This document shows positions 14,247-22,075 of a stretch of 25,504 nucleotides of DNA, piece after piece. The translations under genes were made by a program, and so were the position numbers. The DNA lies in the IMG/VR virus record IMGVR_UViG_3300044949_000012, positions 1 through 25,504 of that record. The stretch is one strand, 5' to 3'. The notes below the pieces were generated by a model, which saw only the letters and a program-made list of their open reading frames with translations, was not told the DNA's origin and made no database searches. Origin of the DNA: a virus. How positions within the stretch are numbered: the stretch's first letter is position 1; the number at the start of each line of letters is the position of its first letter.

Positions 14247-14855
14247 TTAGCTTTTCTTTTCTCTGAAGTATGTCTGACCAAACTCAACAGCACCACGGGT
14301 CAATGTAGCACCAGCCATCAGACCACCAGCCTGGCGAGCTGCTGCGCCTGCTTGGACAAACTGGCCAGCCTGGCGCTGTGCCGCAAACACACTTAGGAAG
14401 TTCTGGTAGTCAGTCGATTGGATCATTGCAGCCGCATCTTCATAACCCATCGTGCGAGCTGTCAATGCATTGAGCTCTGCAATGTTGACATCAAACATGA
14501 CGCTGCGAGTGTTCTCTGCCTGTATCGCAGCTGCACTACCTTCGCCAAACGCAACGCCTGACGCAGCAGCTCTGGCGCGTAATGCGGCATTAGTAACCCG
14601 AGCATTTTTCAGCAAAGTATTGCCAGCAATTTGATAGTTGCGTGCTTCAATCTCTGCCTTCTTCAACATCCGGCCAGCTTGGATCTGCGCGTACTGATCC
14701 GACATTTCTGCGCGAACCTCGGCCACCGCCAGGTTGTCGCGTGCTTGCAGCAAGTAGCCGGTCTGCTGCTGGATGCCTGCAGCTTGCTGCGCTTGGGCAG
14801 CGCCGTATGACGCTATAAGGCCAGCGCCTGCGACTATTTGGGAGGGATCTGCCAT
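14247..14855 (-). CDS. Internal virion protein (T7 gp14-like)
   Basis: This 202-aa, Ala/Gln-rich protein has a hydrophobic N-terminus (IVAGAGLIASYGAAQAQQAAG), a long helical middle (AEIEARNYQIAGNTLLKNARVTN region) and the stretch RARAAASGVAFGEGSAAAIQ. This segment, roughly 'R A . ASG V F . GS', is typical of small podovirus internal or ejection proteins remembered as gp14-like. In T7 this protein forms the outer-membrane part of the ejection channel. It lies directly after tail tubular B and before the gp15-like gene, the conserved order. The start ATG at 14855 is 3 bases past the tubular B stop, so translation is probably coupled. Confidence 0.82.
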   Translation of the reverse strand: MADPSQIVAGAGLIASYGAAQAQQAAGIQQQTGYLLQARDNLAVAEVRAEMSDQYAQIQAGRMLKKAEIEARNYQIAGNTLLKNARVTNAALRARAAASGVAFGEGSAAAIQAENTRSVMFDVNIAELNALTARTMGYEDAAAMIQSTDYQNFLSVFAAQRQAGQFVQAGAAARQAGGLMAGATLTRGAVEFGQTYFREKKS

Positions 14856-14857
14856 GT

Positions 14858-17071
14858 CTATGTTCCCGAGTAAACGGCCACGCGATAGTCAAGGCCGAGC
14901 AAGTTCATCTTCAGCGGCAGATTCTGCGACACCACAATCGACTGCTCGCGGCTGTAACCCAGCACGCCATTGACCCGCTTGATGCCCGTGAAGGTAGGCT
15001 CCGGGTCATCCAGCAACGGATTATCCAACAGCCTAAACGCCACCGGCTGATTATTCAGCACAATGTTTTGTGTCTCTTCCAGCACCGCACTGATCTCAAC
15101 GATACGCTTCTTAAACGATACCCGGCTACCGGTCTGCAGCTTGATCTCAACCGGCATGGTTTTGACGTACACGGTGATCGGCAAGCCTACCTCGTAGCTG
15201 GTGGTCGATGCGCGGTCAAACGTCACCGAGCCGCCACCGCTGACAGTCTCGTTACTCTGTGGCACGCCGTCAGTGATGACATTCAGCGCCTTGCCAATAT
15301 GCGGCAGGCTTGATGCGCTGGCTGCAGCGCCACCAGTAAATGCGCAGTCGGTATACAGATTGTCCTGGAACAGCTCAATAAAGTACCTTGTAGTGCTGTT
15401 GAATACACGTTTGGTCACCGCATAGATCTGCGTCACATCCACGCCAACATCGATAAACTCACCGTCGGTGGTGTACTCAGACGGCGACGTAATCTGCTGG
15501 CTGCGCATGATGGAAAAGACCGCCATGCTGCCGTCATTAGTGTTGGTCATCAGCAACAGATCTGCCTCTTCTGTACTAGATGCCCGACGCAAAGCAATCC
15601 GCTGCGGCCCCTTTAGCAGGTGGCCAGACAGTAGCGAGATCCGCTGAGTGATGTAGGTCAGCTGGGTATCGCTAAACAGAAACTCATTGAGCGACTTGCC
15701 CTGGCGCTGGATGTAGACCGAGCCAGACTCAACCGACTGCACCCGAGTGCCAGGCTTAATCCCATTTCGGCTGACGTTCTTAAACGTAAACGACAGCGGA
15801 GTGATCGGCTCAGTACCCTGCTGCGGCACAAAGAATTCACCGCCGGTGGTAAACACTTGGAAGTCACGCGAGCTGATAATGTCGGTGATGACGTTCAGAT
15901 CGTTGGTATCTAGCGTCGCCTCGACCGCATCATCGTCCAAAGACTCGAATGGTACAAAGTCAAAGAATAGCCCGATTTTGCTGCCCCACACGGTCGATGG
16001 CCGCGACTTACTGCCGCCAAAGTACAGCCGACCCTCGTGGAAAGTCACGCTGCGTGGCCAGCCTCTAGCGCTCGACCAGACATCCTCGTAATTGTGTTCC
16101 AGCTCCCAGCGACCAGCATCAATCACCGTGGTATTAAAGAACGGGTATTCGGTAACAGCTTCGACCACTGTTGCCGATATGTACCGAGTAATCCTTGCGC
16201 GACCCTGTGGGCTGGCATTGATGTACTGGTTGACAGATTCTACTGACCAAGTGGTAACCAAATAATTGCTGGTGCCGTTCGGCGTGACAGTCCAAGGCGT
16301 GTCTACCGTCGCAACCTTGGTGCTGCCGACATAGTCCTTGATAATCCTAATTTGCCCCGAGCCAGTGCCGCCAGTAATCGTGACATACATACCGTTGTAG
16401 ATGTCATCAGTGGCACTAGCCGTTGATTTCAGCGTGATGGTGGTACTGGTGCCAGCCTGCGCTGCGCCGCTGTCGTGGTTGGTCGCAGAGGCTGTCAGCG
16501 TGATGTTTCCTGATACCGCAGATGGTGTCAGTGTCGAGCCGATGTTTGTATCAAACTCAATGTTGAATGCGTACTTAGGGATGCTGTCAAAGGTGATCGT
16601 CGTGGCCGTCCAGGCTGTGTCGCTGGTGCGTGTTATGCGCACCGGCTGCAGGTCAGGATGCACCAAAATCAGCGTGTCAGCCGACTGCGTCCAGCACATA
16701 TCGTCAACGATGCTGCTGCCGATGGTGGTGGTCAGGTAGTTATTTCCGCTGCCGTTGATGTTGGTCTGCACTACACCATTCTTGATGATATACATGCGGT
16801 TATGTGTAAAGCACAGCATGTAGGAATCATCAACAGAAAATGAGAATGGCACCAAGCGCACACCGTTGCCTGCAGAGGCAGTGCTGGTATTGGGCAGCTC
16901 AAGGATATGCTTTAAGCCTGGGCGGCGACGCAGGCCACCTTGTGGCTGGATCAAGACGTTCGTTGCCTTGGCCAGCGCATTGCCATACTGCTGCAGATCG
17001 ACACGCGCACGAAGTAACGGGTCGAGTTCGCCCGTCGAGAAGTTCGTTGTAAAGTCAACGAAGCGAGCCAT
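14858..17071 (-). CDS. Tail tubular protein B (gp12-like, nozzle)
   Basis: This 737-aa protein starts with the hallmark FTTNFSTGELDPLLRARVDLQQYG, then NVLIQPQGGLRRRPG (about residues 38-52), characteristic of podovirus tail nozzle proteins of the T7 gp12 class. The remainder is beta-rich with many Thr/Ser/Gly stretches, for example WELEHNYEDVWSSARGWPRS and VTFHEGRLYFGGSKSRP, also typical. The function is to form the distal part of the short tail, and it probably contacts the fibres and gates DNA. It follows tubular A with a one-base overlap at 17071. Size is in the usual range for this family. Confidence 0.93.
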   Translation of the reverse strand: MARFVDFTTNFSTGELDPLLRARVDLQQYGNALAKATNVLIQPQGGLRRRPGLKHILELPNTSTASAGNGVRLVPFSFSVDDSYMLCFTHNRMYIIKNGVVQTNINGSGNNYLTTTIGSSIVDDMCWTQSADTLILVHPDLQPVRITRTSDTAWTATTITFDSIPKYAFNIEFDTNIGSTLTPSAVSGNITLTASATNHDSGAAQAGTSTTITLKSTASATDDIYNGMYVTITGGTGSGQIRIIKDYVGSTKVATVDTPWTVTPNGTSNYLVTTWSVESVNQYINASPQGRARITRYISATVVEAVTEYPFFNTTVIDAGRWELEHNYEDVWSSARGWPRSVTFHEGRLYFGGSKSRPSTVWGSKIGLFFDFVPFESLDDDAVEATLDTNDLNVITDIISSRDFQVFTTGGEFFVPQQGTEPITPLSFTFKNVSRNGIKPGTRVQSVESGSVYIQRQGKSLNEFLFSDTQLTYITQRISLLSGHLLKGPQRIALRRASSTEEADLLLMTNTNDGSMAVFSIMRSQQITSPSEYTTDGEFIDVGVDVTQIYAVTKRVFNSTTRYFIELFQDNLYTDCAFTGGAAASASSLPHIGKALNVITDGVPQSNETVSGGGSVTFDRASTTSYEVGLPITVYVKTMPVEIKLQTGSRVSFKKRIVEISAVLEETQNIVLNNQPVAFRLLDNPLLDDPEPTFTGIKRVNGVLGYSREQSIVVSQNLPLKMNLLGLDYRVAVYSGT

Positions 17072-17685
17072 CAGTTCCTCACCGAAACCAAGGTGTAATC
17101 CTCAATAACGCGCACCGGCTGATTCTTGCCATCAATCACAGCAGCCTGCCGGAAGAATCCACCGCGCCCATTTTCAGCTGGGTCGCCAACAGCAATCTGC
17201 CGCCAGCGCAATGCCTTGTCGCCCTGCTCGGTAATAGGCTCGGCAACATGCCAAGCAATCATGTACTTCAGCAGCTGCACAAAGTATTGCGGCATTGCAT
17301 ATTCTGGTGTCTGGTACTGGTAGTCGATATAGACCGACTCCAGATTCGTCAGCAGCTTGTCGCCGTGGATTTCCCAATCGACACTAATGAAGCCGCCAAT
17401 TGCAGCTGTATCGCGCACAGAGTGCGGATTGCCTAGCCTGTCACCAGGCAAAAGGTATTCATACTTCCAAAAGCTGGTGGGCGTAGTAACCAGCCGCGCC
17501 AGTTGGATCTTCTTCATGGAGAACGACCAGGGGTGCATCATCAGGGTCGAATCTCGGATGTCTGGATATAGACGGTCGCAGACAGAACTCTCGTCGGTGC
17601 CGTCGTTAAAAGATGAGATTGCCTTCGCGCCCAGCAGAATCAGCGCGTCAGAGCAAATCGAAACACCTGTATCGCCTGCTGCCAT
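17071..17685 (-). CDS. Tail tubular protein A (gp11-like, adaptor)
   Basis: This 204-aa tail adaptor sits between portal and nozzle. Family features are the N-terminal VSICSDALILLGAKAISSFNDGT and the block ESSVCDRLYPDIRDSTLMMHPWSFSMKK, widely conserved in T7 gp11-type proteins, and a C-terminal part containing the alternating aromatic Q(Y)QTPEYAMP motif. The ATG at 17685 is preceded by AAGAGG five bases upstream. It is the first gene after the terminator at 17702-17736, so its expression may come from read-through or a promoter I could not define. Confidence 0.93.
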   Translation of the reverse strand: MAAGDTGVSICSDALILLGAKAISSFNDGTDESSVCDRLYPDIRDSTLMMHPWSFSMKKIQLARLVTTPTSFWKYEYLLPGDRLGNPHSVRDTAAIGGFISVDWEIHGDKLLTNLESVYIDYQYQTPEYAMPQYFVQLLKYMIAWHVAEPITEQGDKALRWRQIAVGDPAENGRGGFFRQAAVIDGKNQPVRVIEDYTLVSVRN

Positions 17686-17701
17686 TGCAACCTCTTAATG
17701 T

Positions 17702-17736
17702 AAGAAAGGGCTGGCCTCTCTCAGAAACCAGCCCTT
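17702..17736 (-). terminator. Probable intrinsic terminator after the capsid/decoration genes
   Basis: A 9-base-pair perfect stem, AAGGGCTGG at 17728-17736 paired with CCAGCCCTT at 17706-17714 (minus strand), with a 13-base loop, is followed by TCTTA. The stem is strong but the U tract is weak, so partial read-through into the tail genes is plausible. It lies in the 70-base gap between the decoration-like gene and tubular A. Partial termination would make capsid proteins more abundant than tail proteins. Confidence 0.65.
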
Positions 17737-17755
17737 GATACTACATGATGGCGAC

Positions 17756-18034
17756 TTAATCGCCGTCGGTAGCCGACAGCGTGGTGCCGTCGGTTACGTC
17801 AACAACGCCGCTTGCGTTGGAAACGACATACACCAAAGTGACAACGGCGGTTGTGCCGGTCGAAGTCACGCAGTGGATAACGTCGCCCACTTCGAGCGTG
17901 TTGGCCAGCGCGTTGAAGTAACCCGCTGTGTTGACATCCGCGATTGCATCGGTCGTTTTGTAACCGTACATCGACGGGGCGTTGCCTCGCTTGGAGGCAC
18001 TGTAGGCTGTAAAGCCAGCTGCATCATAAGCCAT
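17756..18034 (-). CDS. Putative capsid decoration / head-fibre-like protein
   Basis: This 92-aa protein directly follows the major capsid gene. Its core reads GYKTTDAIADVNTAGYFNAL, then LEVGDVIHCVTSTGTTAVVTLVYVVSN and a Thr/Asp-rich end. Small proteins of this pattern (D.I.dV...GYFn....L.vGDvI) are often seen after phage capsid genes and are thought to be decoration or head-fibre domains. The high beta propensity fits this. It should be made in high amount, as it shares the capsid transcript and ends just before a terminator. Identification is by position and remembered pattern, not by a decisive motif. Confidence 0.72.
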   Translation of the reverse strand: MAYDAAGFTAYSASKRGNAPSMYGYKTTDAIADVNTAGYFNALANTLEVGDVIHCVTSTGTTAVVTLVYVVSNASGVVDVTDGTTLSATDGD

Positions 18035-18049
18035 GATTCAGCCCTCCTA

Positions 18050-18904
18050 TTAAGCTGCAGCCGCAGTATCGCGGGCAGTGATTTTAACGATACCCTCTGC
18101 ATCGATAGCAATCGAACCAGCCGAGAATAATGCGTTGACCAGCCAGCTGGTCTTTTCCGGAACATAGTTGATTTCGGTGCGAGGGGCGATGCCTTCTGCG
18201 TAGCCGATAGCGTCGCGGTGGAAAGCAAACAGAGTGCGATCCGACGAACCATCGATCGGCAGGCCACCTTCCGAGCGGTCACCCAAGACATGGAACGTGA
18301 AGCCCATGTACTGGTTGATCTCACCCTGAACCAGCGCCTTCACGGTGTTGAAGTCCGAGCTGGTGACCGAAGTCTGCTCGAGCATCGCTGCCAGCGAGTT
18401 AGCGTGGATGATGATGTGACGGCCATCAGATGGCACGTTCTTGGCGTTCAGAATCTTCGCAGCTTCGCGCAGCTTGGAAATGTTCATGTTGGTGTTTGCA
18501 CCACCAATTGAATTTGCCACGGTGCCTGTGCCGGAAGCAGCATTCAGTGCGTCAAGGATCAGCTGATCCTGGCGACGGCCAATTGCAGCGCCAACTACTT
18601 GGGCGAGCTCAGAGCGCTCGTCAAAGTTGACCTTCTGCTGCGAGAAGATGTCCGAATATTCTGCAGCGTTCCAATCGGACAGCGTGCAGGTGACATTCGA
18701 GAAACCTACGTTCATTGGGGTGACATCAGTCTGCGTTACACGGGCAGTAGCCACGCCGCGACCGACTTTAGGGAAACGTACAGTAGAGCCTTCGACACCA
18801 CGACGCTGACGCACAGCACCAACCAGCATTGCTTTGCCCTGGTAGGCTTGCTTAACTTCAGCATCGAACAGCGTAACAAAGGCGTTCGATAGAGAAACGG
18901 CCAT
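18050..18904 (-). CDS. Major capsid protein
   Basis: This 284-aa protein is expected to form the icosahedral shell with an HK97-type fold. Features are the N-terminal ALSNAFVTLFDAEVKQAYQ-like helix (residues 3-22), GSTVRFPKVGRGVATAR (39-55), the middle segment SQQKVNFDERSELAQVVGAAIGRRQDQ and the C-terminal LVNALFSAGSIAIDAEGIVKI. These are typical of podovirus capsid proteins. It follows the scaffold gene and a terminator, and precedes a decoration-like gene. The ATG at 18904 has AGAGG seven bases upstream. A 214-base leader with a predicted promoter lies in front, so capsid is probably separately and strongly transcribed. Confidence 0.9.
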   Translation of the reverse strand: MAVSLSNAFVTLFDAEVKQAYQGKAMLVGAVRQRRGVEGSTVRFPKVGRGVATARVTQTDVTPMNVGFSNVTCTLSDWNAAEYSDIFSQQKVNFDERSELAQVVGAAIGRRQDQLILDALNAASGTGTVANSIGGANTNMNISKLREAAKILNAKNVPSDGRHIIIHANSLAAMLEQTSVTSSDFNTVKALVQGEINQYMGFTFHVLGDRSEGGLPIDGSSDRTLFAFHRDAIGYAEGIAPRTEINYVPEKTSWLVNALFSAGSIAIDAEGIVKITARDTAAAA

Positions 18905-18951
18905 TTGAATACCTCTTCGGTTAATTAGTCAGGGTTTTGCGCGTCGGTGAG

Positions 18952-18963
18952 CCGCTGATGCGG
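18952..18963 (-). other. Hairpin in the capsid mRNA leader (proximal)
   Basis: CCGC at 18952-18955 pairs with GCGG at 18960-18963 around a four-base loop, about 50 bases upstream of the capsid start codon. It is short, and on its own only weak evidence for function. Confidence 0.35.
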
Positions 18964-18972
18964 GCCTTGCTT

Positions 18973-18987
18973 GCTGATTACGTCAGC
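18973..18987 (-). other. Hairpin in the capsid mRNA leader (middle)
   Basis: GCTGA at 18973-18977 pairs with TCAGC at 18983-18987 around a five-base loop. Together with the flanking hairpins it makes the leader unusually structured. Confidence 0.35.
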
Positions 18988-19010
18988 CGGTCGGTGGCAT
19001 CTCGCCACAA

Positions 19011-19039
19011 GTAAGGGTCGGTAAACCGGTAGGCCTTAC
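19011..19039 (-). other. Two-part hairpin in the capsid mRNA leader (distal)
   Basis: An outer stem of 6 base pairs (19011-19016 with 19034-19039) encloses an inner CGGT/ACCG stem (19019-19022 with 19025-19028). It begins a few bases downstream of the predicted -10 element, so it would be at or near the 5' end of the capsid transcript. A stabilising or processing role is an inference. Confidence 0.45.
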
Positions 19040-19043
19040 CACA

Positions 19044-19071
19044 ATTGTATTTGCTTTTTGGAAAAAAGCAA
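19044..19071 (-). promoter_or_regulatory. Candidate sigma-70-like promoter for the capsid gene
   Basis: On the minus strand a -35-like TTGCTT (19066-19071) is followed after 16 bases by TACAAT (19044-19049), one mismatch from the consensus -10. It sits right after the scaffold terminator and before a 140-base leader. The -35 match is only 3 of 6, but its overlap with a perfect dyad and its position after a terminator add weight. Confidence 0.5.
19051..19071. repeat. Perfect 9-base inverted repeat overlapping the capsid promoter
   Basis: TTGCTTTTT at 19051-19059 and AAAAAGCAA at 19063-19071 are perfect inverted copies separated by three bases (GGA). It covers the predicted -35 element and the spacer. 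It could be an operator, a small hairpin extending the terminator, or both. Confidence 0.55.
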
Positions 19072-19072
19072 T

Positions 19073-19099
19073 AAAAAAACCCCAGCACACAGGCTGGGG
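19073..19099 (-). terminator. Strong intrinsic terminator after the scaffold gene
   Basis: On the minus strand a 7-base-pair GC-rich stem, CCCCAGC/GCTGGGG (19093-19099 with 19080-19086), with a six-base loop is followed directly by seven T (19079-19073). This is a textbook rho-independent terminator 20 bases past the scaffold stop. Confidence 0.9.
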
Positions 19100-19118
19100 C
19101 AAAGTCGCGGCTGCTGGG

Positions 19119-19904
19119 TTAGTCTTTGACGTAGGTGTTAAACATCCTCGCTACCTTCTGCCGGTAAGCCGGGTCGGTATTGTATTTTGGATCGGCCACC
19201 ATTGCATAAAGTTCATCTTTGCTAGGTGCGCCCTCAAGCGGTGCCGACTCAATCGGGATGCGTCCTTCGTAGGCTTCGCGGATCTTCATCAAGGCATTTA
19301 AACCGCGAGCCGTGCCGCCCATGATTTTAAACTCTTCGAAGTCGTCCTTGCTCCAAACACCCTTGTTGACTAGGCCGCGAGCCCAATCAACCATGCCGTT
19401 GACCACGGCACCGGCATTCGGGCCGAGCTTCTTCATTTCCTCGGCAGGATCGACCACCTCGCCAGCCATCATCTCCTGCGCTTGGCTGCGCAACGATGTT
19501 GCTAGGTCATCAAACTGTGCTTGGGATAGCCCGTTCTCTTTCGCCCAGTTGGCAAGCGTTGCTGCCATCGGGTTGTCGGCAGAGTCCTCGCCGCCAAAAG
19601 AGGTAAGGTCGTACTTGCCATCAGCTGGTGCGTTGTGAGCGCCCTTGGAAATCTTGGCTCTTAGGTCGCGCCATGACTTGGCAATGCCTTCCAGGTCGGG
19701 CTCGTTGCTGTCTTTGTTCCAGAAGTTCTCAGGCCAATAGTCTGGCCGCTCCAGCGGATCTTCTGCTGGTGCTTTGGTGGGGTCAGGTGGCCGGTGATCA
19801 ATATCGACTGCCTGAGTGGCTTGCGCCGGGGTGTTGGGGTCATCGACTGTAACGCTGTCGAGTAGGCCGGATTGACCGGGCTCGACAGATGTTGTGTCTG
19901 TCAT
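19119..19904 (-). CDS. Capsid assembly scaffolding protein
   Basis: This 261-aa, acidic, hydrophilic, mostly helical protein lies between portal and capsid genes, the standard place for the scaffold. Family-like elements are ERPDYWPENFWNKDSNEPDLEG followed by KSWRDLRAKI (about residues 52-85), a Pro/Asp-rich disordered N-terminus, and a helical C-terminus ending KVARMFNTYVKD, a likely capsid-binding end. It acts inside the prohead and is released or degraded during packaging. The ATG at 19904 overlaps the stop of the preceding 85-aa gene (ATGA). A strong terminator follows, so scaffold and capsid may be expressed separately. Confidence 0.88.
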   Translation of the reverse strand: MTDTTSVEPGQSGLLDSVTVDDPNTPAQATQAVDIDHRPPDPTKAPAEDPLERPDYWPENFWNKDSNEPDLEGIAKSWRDLRAKISKGAHNAPADGKYDLTSFGGEDSADNPMAATLANWAKENGLSQAQFDDLATSLRSQAQEMMAGEVVDPAEEMKKLGPNAGAVVNGMVDWARGLVNKGVWSKDDFEEFKIMGGTARGLNALMKIREAYEGRIPIESAPLEGAPSKDELYAMVADPKYNTDPAYRQKVARMFNTYVKD

Positions 19905-20158
19905 AAATTCCTCGCTTGATGAATCCGTGCTATGAGTTCTCGCACGACAGTCCTCTGCCCTTCAGCAAAGAATGCGTGCGATGGGTCGGTGCCTGGCACG
20001 GCAACAGGCACATCCACATACATCTGACGCAGCCAAGCCAGCAGCTTCTGGCCGTCCTCGGTGGCAAACACTCGCAGGCAAAGCCTAGCCAAGTCTTCCC
20101 GCTGCTGTTCTGCTGGCCGTATGTCAGCCGTTATTGCGTCGAGCTCATCCCAGCTCAT
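19901..20158 (-). CDS. Small conserved phage protein (Bbp19-like)
   Basis: This 85-aa protein contains LCLRVFATEDGQKLLAWLRQM in the middle and FAEGQRTVVRELIARIHQ near the end. These resemble the small Bbp19-like phage domain (F.t.dG..vL..L and EGqR..v..i...i) found near portal and scaffold genes. The family has no established function in my knowledge; it is probably a structural or assembly accessory. Its start overlaps the upstream gene by four bases and its stop overlaps the scaffold start, so all three are probably co-translated. Confidence 0.72.
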   Translation of the reverse strand: MSWDELDAITADIRPAEQQREDLARLCLRVFATEDGQKLLAWLRQMYVDVPVAVPGTDPSHAFFAEGQRTVVRELIARIHQARNL

Positions 20159-20481
20159 TTGATCGGCATCTTAGAGACTTCATCCGGGCCAGCAAATGGC
20201 GACTTGTTTTCCTTCATGCGCATCACCGCATGATCGACCGCCTTGTCCATGATTGACCTTGGCATCTTCTCCATAAACATTTGGGATTGCGGATCTGATC
20301 TCATCAGGTAATTGAGCTCAGACTTGTTTAGGGTCGGCACCACCAATGGAATTAGTGTTTCTTTGCCATTAAGACCAACGCCCACGCTGATCTCGGTCAT
20401 GACGTTACCATCTGGCCGCTTGATCTCGCCAAAGTAGCCGGAGCCCTTGGCCGTCTTGTCTGGCCGCATTCCATAATCCAT
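20155..20481 (-). CDS. Conserved small virion-region protein
   Basis: This 108-aa protein has the recognisable pattern GSGYFGEIKRPDGNVMTEIS, then LIPLVVPTLNKSELNYLM, and later SIMDKAVDHAVMRMKENKSPFA. Proteins of this form are common in phages, either alone or as domains of larger internal proteins. Their function is not known to me. It lies directly after the portal gene with a one-base overlap at 20481, so it is probably made with the head proteins. No membrane or signal segment is visible. Confidence 0.75.
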   Translation of the reverse strand: MDYGMRPDKTAKGSGYFGEIKRPDGNVMTEISVGVGLNGKETLIPLVVPTLNKSELNYLMRSDPQSQMFMEKMPRSIMDKAVDHAVMRMKENKSPFAGPDEVSKMPIK

Positions 20482-22073
20482 TATGCGCCCTCCATCGGCA
20501 TCGCCCCAGCTTGTGCCTGCATGGCCATCGCCTGCGCCATTGCAGCCTCTTGCTGTTGCTGTTGCATGGTTTCCATCAGTACCGCACGCTCTGCTGCCGT
20601 ATTGCGCACAGCAGCTGGCACGCCCAGCTTGTCGCCAATGTAATCAACCACCGCATCTGTCTTGATTGCCAGTGCGCCATCGGTGCCAAAGCCTTGCATC
20701 AGCTGAGTGTACTGGATGATGGCGTTGACCTCTTCCATATTCTGCGCCATCGCCAGCGGTGCCACCGGCACCACCTTGGCCTCAAGGCCGTTGATGCGCA
20801 AAGGCATGTCAATCAGGCCGCGCTCGTCCATCACCTCGAGAATCTTGGCCACCAGCGGGATCATTGTCTCGTTGATCAGGCGACCAAACGCCGAGCCTAG
20901 ATTCTGCGCGAGCTCCTTCATCCGCTCGACAATCTCGGTGGCCGACCGTGCCGACATGTTGTCCGGCGGCAGCGACTCGTCCAGCAGAATGCGCTTGATG
21001 TTGGCCACCAAGTCGTTGATCACCAGCTGCGACACGTTGAAGTCACCCGAGCGGGGCAGCGCCTGCAGTGCTGGGCCTTGTGGGCCACCATTGCGAGCCA
21101 CAGGAATAATCGCACCAGGCACCAGCTTGACCGTATTCGGGTTCAGCACGCCATCGTCTGCCGCTGTGTACACACCAGCCACCGCCAATGAGGCATTCTT
21201 TAGCAGCAGTTCCTTGGTTTTGTTCAGCGTCTTGATGTCAGGCAGCGCAGTCATCAACGGGCCACGGCCATAGATCTCGCCTGCGACCTTCATATACCGC
21301 GAGATTACCCAAGGCGAAGTCTTGCGACGGCGATAGACCAGCTCGTCTTTGCCTTCCTTCCAGATAACGTGGTAACAGTAGTCGCCGCGCTTGGCATCAA
21401 AGATTGTCGCCTCCAGCAATTCGACATCGTCGGTAGGCTTCTGCTCAATCAAGCGCTGCAACGTGTCCGGTATCTTTGCGTCTGGCCACTGGCGCTGGAT
21501 CGACTCAGCCTTCATGCGCATCCGACGGTAGACGTTATCTACTTGACCGTTCGCGCCTTCCTCGTAGCTGACCAAAAACAGCGGCACAGGAACAAAGTTG
21601 ATCGGCGCAACATCGTCACCCGGCTGCACCATCATGCAAGCCGTACCGACTGCAAGATCTAACAGGAATTCACCGATAGCAATGTCAAAGTTTGATTGCT
21701 TCAGTACAGCAAACATCTGGTCGCTGTAGACATCCAGCACTGCCTGCAGTTGCTGACGGCGATCTGTCGGGATCGACGGGCCAGGCTCTAGCCTGCACCA
21801 CTTGCGCTGTGGCGGGAACACCACAGATTGCAGCCGGTTGGCAAAGCGCTGGGTCGAGTTGATAGCAGTCGAGTCAAACACCCGCGCCATCTTCTTGCTG
21901 CCGGTAGCGCCACCTTCCCAAACGCCATAGAGCTGTCGCTGTGGCAAGGCAAACTCGTAGGCATCCTGGTACAGCTGCTGAAACTCATCCTTTTTGGTCT
22001 GAGCTGCAGCCTGCCGCTTGATGATCTCTTCGGGTTTTAGCCGCATCCCGCCGAGTGGTTCTTTGTATGCCAT
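20481..22073 (-). CDS. Portal protein (T7-type head-tail connector)
   Basis: This 530-aa connector forms the ring at the capsid vertex through which DNA is packaged. Characteristic blocks are RVFDSTAINSTQRFANRLQSVVFPP (residues about 55-80), RKTSPWVISRYMKVAGEIYGRGP (near 250) and GVLNPNTVKLVPGAIIPVARNG (near 312). They match T7-family connectors, and the Gln/Met/Ala-rich C-terminus is also typical. I chose the ATG at 22073, which has AAGGA just upstream and lies directly after the preceding gene. The open frame back to 22175 overlaps that gene without support. It follows the terminase and small genes and precedes scaffold and capsid, as expected. Confidence 0.94.
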   Translation of the reverse strand: MAYKEPLGGMRLKPEEIIKRQAAAQTKKDEFQQLYQDAYEFALPQRQLYGVWEGGATGSKKMARVFDSTAINSTQRFANRLQSVVFPPQRKWCRLEPGPSIPTDRRQQLQAVLDVYSDQMFAVLKQSNFDIAIGEFLLDLAVGTACMMVQPGDDVAPINFVPVPLFLVSYEEGANGQVDNVYRRMRMKAESIQRQWPDAKIPDTLQRLIEQKPTDDVELLEATIFDAKRGDYCYHVIWKEGKDELVYRRRKTSPWVISRYMKVAGEIYGRGPLMTALPDIKTLNKTKELLLKNASLAVAGVYTAADDGVLNPNTVKLVPGAIIPVARNGGPQGPALQALPRSGDFNVSQLVINDLVANIKRILLDESLPPDNMSARSATEIVERMKELAQNLGSAFGRLINETMIPLVAKILEVMDERGLIDMPLRINGLEAKVVPVAPLAMAQNMEEVNAIIQYTQLMQGFGTDGALAIKTDAVVDYIGDKLGVPAAVRNTAAERAVLMETMQQQQQEAAMAQAMAMQAQAGAMPMEGA

Positions 22074-22075
22074 GA

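Noticed and set aside
19051-19071. Inverted repeat considered as an attachment site
   Set aside because: No integrase, no direct repeat partner and no tRNA nearby; overlap with promoter and terminator is a simpler explanation.
20707-21273. Plus-strand frame of 188 residues opposite the portal gene
   Set aside because: Low-complexity Ser/Arg composition and complete overlap with a strongly recognised portal gene.
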